A DNA stretch of 64,000 nt from SAR86 cluster bacterium AG-422-E19 (lineage in GTDB: Bacteria > Pseudomonadota > Gammaproteobacteria > Magnimaribacterales > AG-339-G14): contig QCMR01000001.1 of NCBI GenBank assembly GCA_003213595.1, positions 62,001 to 126,000 on the forward strand, given 5' to 3'. A program made the translations under genes and the position numbers. Under the pieces are notes generated by a model, which worked only from the letters and a program-made list of their open reading frames with translations, did no database searches and was not told where the DNA came from. Every line of letters starts with the position of its first letter. Position 1 is the first letter of the stretch. Positions 58,050 to 64,000 of this stretch are shown here, piece after piece.

Positions 58050-58850
58050 ATGTTTGAATTTTTTCTAGGCTTAGTTTTATTAGGCGTCTTAGCTGGTCTT
58101 TTATCTGGATTCTTTGGAATTGGCAGTGGAGTGATTTTAGTTCCTGCCTATGTCTTTTTATTCAATTTGTTAGATCTGCCTCCAGAAATAATTCCTATAT
58201 TAGCTACTGGTACATCAATGACGACCATGGCTATAACCATTCCAATGGCTGCCTTTATTCATTTTAAAAATAATAATGTAGAGCTTGAAATCGTAAAAAA
58301 AATGTTTTGGATGGCATTTGCCATGACTTTATTGGGTAGATATATAGCTTTGTTTATTGAAAGCTCGACTCTCCAAATAATCATTGCAGTTTCCTTAATT
58401 TTGGCAGCCCTTCAAATAGCTTTTGACTTTTCACCAAAAACAAAAAACCTTAACAAAAGTTCTTTTGAATTGATTTTTGTTGCAGGATTATTGGGGTTAG
58501 TCACTTCTTTCGTTGGAATAGGTGGAGGAATTCTTATGGTTCCCTATTTTTTATATAAAGGATTAGATCCTCATAAGGCAATTGGTACTTCTTCTTTGAT
58601 GGGCTTTGCCTTAGCGGTTTCCGGAGCCTTGGGAGCATTATTGTTTGCCCCCATTGCCTCAAAAGATATTGAATTTTTTGTGGGTTCAGCATTCGTGCCC
58701 GCAGTAATAATTACAGGACTATCAAGCATTTACTTTGCAAGGCTTGGAGCCAATCTTTCTGCAAAAACTGATAGTAGATACCTTAAGCAAGCATTTTCTG
58801 TTCTCATCATAATTGCTGCTATAAGAGTCTTTTACATTACTTTCGTATGA
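58050..58850 (+). CDS. TauE/SafE family sulfite exporter-like permease
   Basis: LSGFFGIGSGVILVPAYVF; VGIGGGILMVPYF repeats; 7-8 TMs. Confidence 0.92.
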   Translation: MFEFFLGLVLLGVLAGLLSGFFGIGSGVILVPAYVFLFNLLDLPPEIIPILATGTSMTTMAITIPMAAFIHFKNNNVELEIVKKMFWMAFAMTLLGRYIALFIESSTLQIIIAVSLILAALQIAFDFSPKTKNLNKSSFELIFVAGLLGLVTSFVGIGGGILMVPYFLYKGLDPHKAIGTSSLMGFALAVSGALGALLFAPIASKDIEFFVGSAFVPAVIITGLSSIYFARLGANLSAKTDSRYLKQAFSVLIIIAAIRVFYITFV

Positions 58851-59650
58851 CTATAGACATAGATCCCATAGCATTTTATATACCTCTTCCATTTTTTGGT
58901 TGGTGGCCAATCTATTGGTATGGAATTTCTTGGTTAGTTGCAATTTTATCAATTAATTACATGGCTAGACTTAATGCGCCCGCTAATGGAATTATTAATA
59001 AGAAGCTTGTTGACGACTTTATTTTCTATGGTGTTTTGGGAGCAATAATTGGAGGAAGAATTGGCTATATGTTCTTTTATGGATTTGAAAATCTAATTAG
59101 AGATCCAATAGCTCTCTTTAGAATTTGGGAAGGAGGTTTGTCATTTCACGGAGGGCTGCTAGGCGTACTAACAAGCTTTTTAATTTTTTCAGAAAGCAGA
59201 AAAATTTCTTTTTTTGATTTATCGGATCATATGGCAATTTATCTACCATTAGGTTTGGGTTCTGTAAGGATTGGAAATTTTTTGGGAGGAGAGCTTCTTG
59301 GAAGACCAACAGAAATGCCTTGGGGAATAATTTATTCAAATGATCCTTTAAGCCTAGTAAGACATCCCTCGCAACTTTATCAAGCATTTTTTGAAGGTCT
59401 TGCAATGTTTGTTATTTTATTTTTAGTCGCAAAAAAAAATCCACCAAAAATGCTTTTATCGGGAATGTTCTTGCTTTTGTATGGCTCTTTTAGATCGATT
59501 ACAGAAAATTTTAGAACCCCCGATTCTCACATAGGATTTGATTTGTTTGATACTTTTACTAGAGGACAGCTCTTATCATTACCAATGATAATTTTTGGTA
59601 TAGTTTTAATATATTTAAGTTTAAAAAAAAATAATGAAACAGTATCTTGA
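58847..59650 (+). CDS. lgt: Prolipoprotein diacylglyceryl transferase
   Basis: [40 protein letters not shown]. Confidence 0.97.
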   Translation: MTIDIDPIAFYIPLPFFGWWPIYWYGISWLVAILSINYMARLNAPANGIINKKLVDDFIFYGVLGAIIGGRIGYMFFYGFENLIRDPIALFRIWEGGLSFHGGLLGVLTSFLIFSESRKISFFDLSDHMAIYLPLGLGSVRIGNFLGGELLGRPTEMPWGIIYSNDPLSLVRHPSQLYQAFFEGLAMFVILFLVAKKNPPKMLLSGMFLLLYGSFRSITENFRTPDSHIGFDLFDTFTRGQLLSLPMIIFGIVLIYLSLKKNNETVS

Positions 59651-60428
59651 ATTAGTAGAAAAAATACTTGAAGAAGGTGTAGAGAGATCCGACAGAACCG
59701 GAACGGGAAGGAAAAGCATCTTTGGATACCAAATGCATTTTGATCTAGAAAAAGGATTCCCTTTAGTGACTACTAAGAAAGTTCATTTGAAATCAATCAT
59801 CCACGAACTAATATGGTTCTTAGCTGGTTCGACAAATATTAAATATCTCAAAGATAACGGGGTTTCAATTTGGGATGAGTGGGCAGATGAAAATGGAGAT
59901 TTAGGTCCGGTTTATGGGGCACAATGGCGATCTTGGCCAAATCCCAATGGCGGAAAGGTTGATCAGATTAAAAACCTTGTTGAAAGCATAAAAAATAATC
60001 CAAATTCAACAAGACACATTGTTAGTGCTTGGAATCCTGCGCTGGTTGATGAAATGGCTCTCCCGCCTTGTCATGCTTTATTCCAATTCTTCGTGGCGGA
60101 TTCAAAAATATCATGTCAGCTCTATCAGAGAAGTGCGGATGTCTTCCTTGGGGTGCCTTTTAATATTGCTTCCTATGCCCTCTTGACGATGATGATTGCT
60201 CAAGTTTGTAACTTGAAACCTGGTAAATTTGTTCATACTTTAGGAGATGCACATTTGTATTTAAATCATTTGGATCAGGCAAAGCTTCAAATATCTAGAA
60301 AACCTTTTAATTTACCCACCATCAAAATTAATTCTGAGATAAGTAAATTAGAAGATTTTACCTATGAAGATTTCGAAATTTTAAACTACGAAAGCCATCC
60401 AGGTATTTCCGCGCCAATTTCAGTTTAA
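59634..60428 (+). CDS. thyA: Thymidylate synthase
   Basis: [54 protein letters not shown]. Confidence 0.98.
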   Translation: MKQYLELVEKILEEGVERSDRTGTGRKSIFGYQMHFDLEKGFPLVTTKKVHLKSIIHELIWFLAGSTNIKYLKDNGVSIWDEWADENGDLGPVYGAQWRSWPNPNGGKVDQIKNLVESIKNNPNSTRHIVSAWNPALVDEMALPPCHALFQFFVADSKISCQLYQRSADVFLGVPFNIASYALLTMMIAQVCNLKPGKFVHTLGDAHLYLNHLDQAKLQISRKPFNLPTIKINSEISKLEDFTYEDFEILNYESHPGISAPISV

Positions 60429-60919
60429 TGTCCATCAAGCTAATTTGTGCTATTTCTAAAAATAATGTCATTGGCAATGAAAACAAGCTACCTTGGAATA
60501 TTTCTGAAGATTTAAAAAGATTTAAAGAGCTTACTTCAAATAATTGGATTGTGATGGGCAGAAAAACATTTGACTCTATTGGAAGGCCCCTTCCCAATAG
60601 AAAAAATATTGTTTTGAGCAAAGATAAAAATCTCAATATTGATTCTGTAGAAGTATTTAATTCTCCTAAAGATGTAATTGATTCCTATAAAAAAAATTCG
60701 GACCAAAAAGATCTCTACGTCATAGGAGGAACATATATTTACAAACTATTTTTTGAACACTGTGAATATTTATACATTACCTATGTAGATAAAGAATATT
60801 TAGGAGATGCTTTCTTCCCAAAAGTGGATTGGAACAAATGGAAGTTAATTGGCGAAGAAAGTGGATATGACGAAAAAGAAGAAGTTAAGTTTTATTTTAG
60901 AAACTACGAAAGAATTTAA
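60428..60919 (+). CDS. folA: Dihydrofolate reductase
   Basis: LICAISKNNVIGNENKLPWNISEDLKRFKELT; VMGRKTFDSIGRPLPNRKNIVLS. Confidence 0.97.
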   Translation: MSIKLICAISKNNVIGNENKLPWNISEDLKRFKELTSNNWIVMGRKTFDSIGRPLPNRKNIVLSKDKNLNIDSVEVFNSPKDVIDSYKKNSDQKDLYVIGGTYIYKLFFEHCEYLYITYVDKEYLGDAFFPKVDWNKWKLIGEESGYDEKEEVKFYFRNYERI

Positions 60920-62304
60920 CTTTCTTCTAGGTCTTTGATTCTAAGTTGAAGCATCTCAACTCTTTTCTTTTCTTTTTCAGTATAGGTAAGCCAATTTAAA
61001 GCTTGGGTTCTTAACTTATCTTGTTTTTTCTCTCGAGCTTCTTTATCTTTAATTTTTATGTCAGATAGCCTATCAATAGCAGTTCTAAAGAATTTAGTAG
61101 CATCTTCAAAATCTTGGAGCTCATAGGCAACTTGGCCTAAAAGAATGTTTACTGTAACAGGATCTTTTAGTTTTCCTTTTTTAAGGCCTAGTTGAAGAGC
61201 TTGTTTGGCTTTTTTATATCTATCGGTAGCTAAGTAGATTTGGCCAAGAAAAACATACAACTCACCTTCTTCAGATTTAATAGCTGCTTTTTCGTAAACA
61301 GGTTCTGCTTTATCAAGCTCTTGAGCCATATGCCATCCTTGAGCAAGATATTTAAGATGTTTTTCATTTTCTTTTACAAATTCTTTTTCGATCCCGTATT
61401 GAATCACCCTTGCAGCTTTCAATGGCGCTTCAGCTCTCATCAATAATTGATAGAGAGAAACGTACTCAGTTTCTTTATCAAGAAGCCTCTGATCATGAGC
61501 TGCCTCCAAAGATGAAAGTTGTTTCTTTTCTTGTTTAAGTTCTCCATAAACTCCGGAAAGCTGAGTCCAATACCTTTTCTTTGGATAAAACCTGACTAAC
61601 TCTTCGAACAAAGGAAGCATATCTTTTATTCTTTGATTTTCGTTATAGAGAGCAATTAATAAATTGTAAGTTGATTCTTTTGGTTTAGATTTGTTTGCTT
61701 TTGCAACACATAATGCACGTTCGGAAAACTTAAGAGCCTTTTTTTTATCTTTCAGTTGCCAATAAGACGCAGCGATAATGTCAAACCCTAAAGAGCTAGG
61801 ATTGGTTTCCATTGCAATCCATTGTTCCATGTAATCTATAGCAGTTTTATAGCTTCCTTCTGCGTAAGAAAGCTGCCCTAACATAGATATAACGTTGGAT
61901 TTTAATCTTGGATCAGCATCATCTATAGAAAGAAATTTCTTATAATTTTTTTTAGCAGATTTAATGTCATCATTTATCGAATCTATGTAAGCAAAATAAT
62001 AGTACATTTGAGCCTTATCAGGATCTGTCAGACTGGAATCAGCTTGCATTTTGGTTAATACATTTTTAGCCTTTACTAAGTCTTCATCCTCTGCTTGTAA
62101 AAAAGCAAAAAGTTCTTTCAAGTACCTTTGAGCCTGTTTACTAGGCAATTTAGCTACTTGTCTTTTTGGTTTCGACAAATCAGAGCCCAAACAACCTTTT
62201 AATGTGTAACCTGGAAAGTCAAATTTTTTTTGTTCTGGATTATCTTTATTTTGCAAAAAAGAAAAATTTGAAAATAAAAAAAGTAAAAAAATTATTCTAA
62301 TCAT
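60916..62304 (-). CDS. TPR-repeat periplasmic protein, TonB-system associated
   Basis: Signal peptide, multiple TPR-like repeats; directly downstream of exbB-exbD-tonB. Confidence 0.85.
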   Translation of the reverse strand: MIRIIFLLFLFSNFSFLQNKDNPEQKKFDFPGYTLKGCLGSDLSKPKRQVAKLPSKQAQRYLKELFAFLQAEDEDLVKAKNVLTKMQADSSLTDPDKAQMYYYFAYIDSINDDIKSAKKNYKKFLSIDDADPRLKSNVISMLGQLSYAEGSYKTAIDYMEQWIAMETNPSSLGFDIIAASYWQLKDKKKALKFSERALCVAKANKSKPKESTYNLLIALYNENQRIKDMLPLFEELVRFYPKKRYWTQLSGVYGELKQEKKQLSSLEAAHDQRLLDKETEYVSLYQLLMRAEAPLKAARVIQYGIEKEFVKENEKHLKYLAQGWHMAQELDKAEPVYEKAAIKSEEGELYVFLGQIYLATDRYKKAKQALQLGLKKGKLKDPVTVNILLGQVAYELQDFEDATKFFRTAIDRLSDIKIKDKEAREKKQDKLRTQALNWLTYTEKEKKRVEMLQLRIKDLEES

Positions 62305-62307
62305 ATC

Positions 62308-63054
62308 TTAACCTTGTATGCCTCTACAGTTTTCTGGAACATAACCAGGACCTTTACCTTCTCCCTCAAGAACAAATGTTATCCTTTGAGTTACGCCTTC
62401 AACTTCTACAGCATTTCCATCTCTTATGAGAGGTTTATATTTATATCTTAGCGCAGCTCTTACTGCTGCTCTATCAAAAATTCCTTGGGGAATAGACTGG
62501 ATAACTTCTGGATCTCTTACAGACCCCACTTCAGTGACAACATATTTGAGTACAACACATCCTTCGATACCCCTTTCAGCAGCTCTTCTTGGATATTGTG
62601 GTGGCACTTGAAAGATTGGAACATATGAACCATCCATAAAAACTCCAGATCTTCTCCTTTTGAAATTCAAATTGGGATTAATTGACTGATCAAGAAGTTC
62701 TTCAATATTTTCAATATCGACTTCCGGAGGTAATTGGTCTGGTTCAGGCTCAGCTTCTTCTGGTCTTTCAACAGAATCAATTAATTCGGGGTCTCTGACT
62801 GGCATTACCACGTCTACAATTTTTCTAAGATTTGAATCGTCTAAAGAAACTTCTCCAGTGGCAATTAACAAGGCCATCAGTAAAATTGAAGCAAAAGAAA
62901 CTACAGTCCCGCCCGCAGCAGCTAATCCATATTTTTGATAAGGACTGTCGTCAACCATAATTTTTTTTAAAGAAAAGGAATTTTCATCCTTTAACTGCAA
63001 TGTGAAAACTTTGTTTAAAAGGTTTGAAAATAGTTGTCTAAAATAACTTTTCAT
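62308..63054 (-). CDS. TonB-family energy transducer
   Basis: TM; acidic/Pro-rich segment; YPRRAAERGIEGCVVLKYVVTEVGSV. Confidence 0.93.
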   Translation of the reverse strand: MKSYFRQLFSNLLNKVFTLQLKDENSFSLKKIMVDDSPYQKYGLAAAGGTVVSFASILLMALLIATGEVSLDDSNLRKIVDVVMPVRDPELIDSVERPEEAEPEPDQLPPEVDIENIEELLDQSINPNLNFKRRRSGVFMDGSYVPIFQVPPQYPRRAAERGIEGCVVLKYVVTEVGSVRDPEVIQSIPQGIFDRAAVRAALRYKYKPLIRDGNAVEVEGVTQRITFVLEGEGKGPGYVPENCRGIQG

Positions 63055-63464
63055 TAAAAATTAGGTTCAGAGGCAATAGAGATATCTATCACTCCGGCTT
63101 CTCTTACTTCATCCATAACGTCAATAATTGTATCAGCCGTCGATTTTTCGTCAGCCTGAATGACAACCGTCCCCTGAGGATTTTCTGCAATCATTCTAAT
63201 GACATTTGCTTTTACCTGCCTTACATCAATTCTTCTACCATCCATATAAATTTCACCCGCAGAACCAATTGCGATAAGGATCGCTGCATTTTCAGTTACT
63301 TCAGCTGTTTCTGAGTCAGGTCTATTGATTTCTAAACCAGGTTCTTTGATAAAGTTTGCAGTAACAATAAAGAAAATCAAAAGAATAAATACAACATCCA
63401 ACATGGGAGTAATATTAGGTTCGTCCTTTTCTTCTACTGCTTGACTAATTAGTGATCTTCTCAT
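63054..63464 (-). CDS. exbD: ExbD/TolR biopolymer transporter
   Basis: NITPMLDVVFILLIFFIVTANF. Confidence 0.95.
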   Translation of the reverse strand: MRRSLISQAVEEKDEPNITPMLDVVFILLIFFIVTANFIKEPGLEINRPDSETAEVTENAAILIAIGSAGEIYMDGRRIDVRQVKANVIRMIAENPQGTVVIQADEKSTADTIIDVMDEVREAGVIDISIASEPNF

Positions 63465-63469
63465 TTTTT

Positions 63470-63994
63470 TTACTCAAAAGTTAAATGTTCTTGTAATAAA
63501 TCCGATTGTTTTTTTGCTTTTTGTTCCAATATTCTTGAAGCAAAAGTTGCAGGTATTGCAGCCATCAAACCAGCCATTGCTGGGATTGTAGATTTAGCCA
63601 CACCACCAGCCATTGCCTTAGCGTCTCCTCCACCCGTTACAGCCAAGATGTGAAAAACTTCTATCATGCCCAAAATAGTTCCTAACAAACCCAGTAACGG
63701 AGCTAATACTATGGCAACTCTAATATACTCTAAGTTACTTTGTATTTTTACATTTGCTTTTGAAATCAACATGGATCTTATCTGATGACCTGACCATGAT
63801 TTGCGATCTGGAGTTTCCTTCCAAGCATTCTGTATATCTTTTTCTACATCTCCATGTATGTACTTGAAATACCAAAAACGCTCCAAAATAAAGCTCCACA
63901 TTAAGATAATTAAAAATCCTATGAAGACAACAACTCCACCTCCCTTTTCAAAAAAGTCCAGGAGAGTATCTTGTAATCCAAATAGGAAAGCCAT
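63470..63994 (-). CDS. exbB: ExbB/MotA/TolQ family proton channel
   Basis: VAIVLAPLLGLLGTILGMIEVFHILA...AGGVAKSTIPAMAGLMAAIPATFASRI. Confidence 0.95.
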   Translation of the reverse strand: MAFLFGLQDTLLDFFEKGGGVVVFIGFLIILMWSFILERFWYFKYIHGDVEKDIQNAWKETPDRKSWSGHQIRSMLISKANVKIQSNLEYIRVAIVLAPLLGLLGTILGMIEVFHILAVTGGGDAKAMAGGVAKSTIPAMAGLMAAIPATFASRILEQKAKKQSDLLQEHLTFE

Positions 63995-64000
63995 GATTAT

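Noticed and set aside
1-64000. CRISPR arrays, toxin-antitoxin, restriction or phage-defence modules
   Set aside because: No regular repeat-spacer structure and no ORF with such signatures was recognised; ApaH, RelA/SpoT and ZapE are housekeeping here.

Overview
This 64 kb window is a densely packed, AT-rich bacterial chromosome segment. It looks like a streamlined marine gammaproteobacterium, possibly SAR86-like; that is inferred from gene content, composition and synteny, and no search was run. I support about 73 protein-coding genes, one tRNA-Phe(GAA), one clear bidirectional terminator and several regulatory candidates. I saw no CRISPR array, rRNA, transposase or prophage. The backbone is conserved: lptD-surA-pdxA-rsmA-apaH-cca, folK-folB-tsaD/rpsU, gmk-rpoZ-spoT-ridA-recG, hisBHAF, mutY-yggX, lgt-thyA-folA and exbB-exbD-tonB. 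Accessory catabolic and transport genes interrupt it: APH/MaoC/MaoC/MFS, CoA-transferase, DUF3604, P450, TonB receptor, Fe-ADH, SDR, NMO and GST. The most interesting signal is a rewired nitrogen-control locus. A eukaryote-type (type II) glutamine synthetase sits where gammaproteobacteria usually carry glnA, ahead of ntrBC. The NtrC homologue has an altered sigma54-contact loop (GAFKGA instead of GAFTGA) and lacks the sensor-II Arg (GNVLQLQN instead of GNVRQLEN). NtrC-like palindromes lie upstream of glnII, and another lies between the TonB receptor and an Fe-alcohol dehydrogenase. A second strong observation is zapE, whose conserved N-terminus, including Walker A, can only be translated from a non-canonical AUA start.
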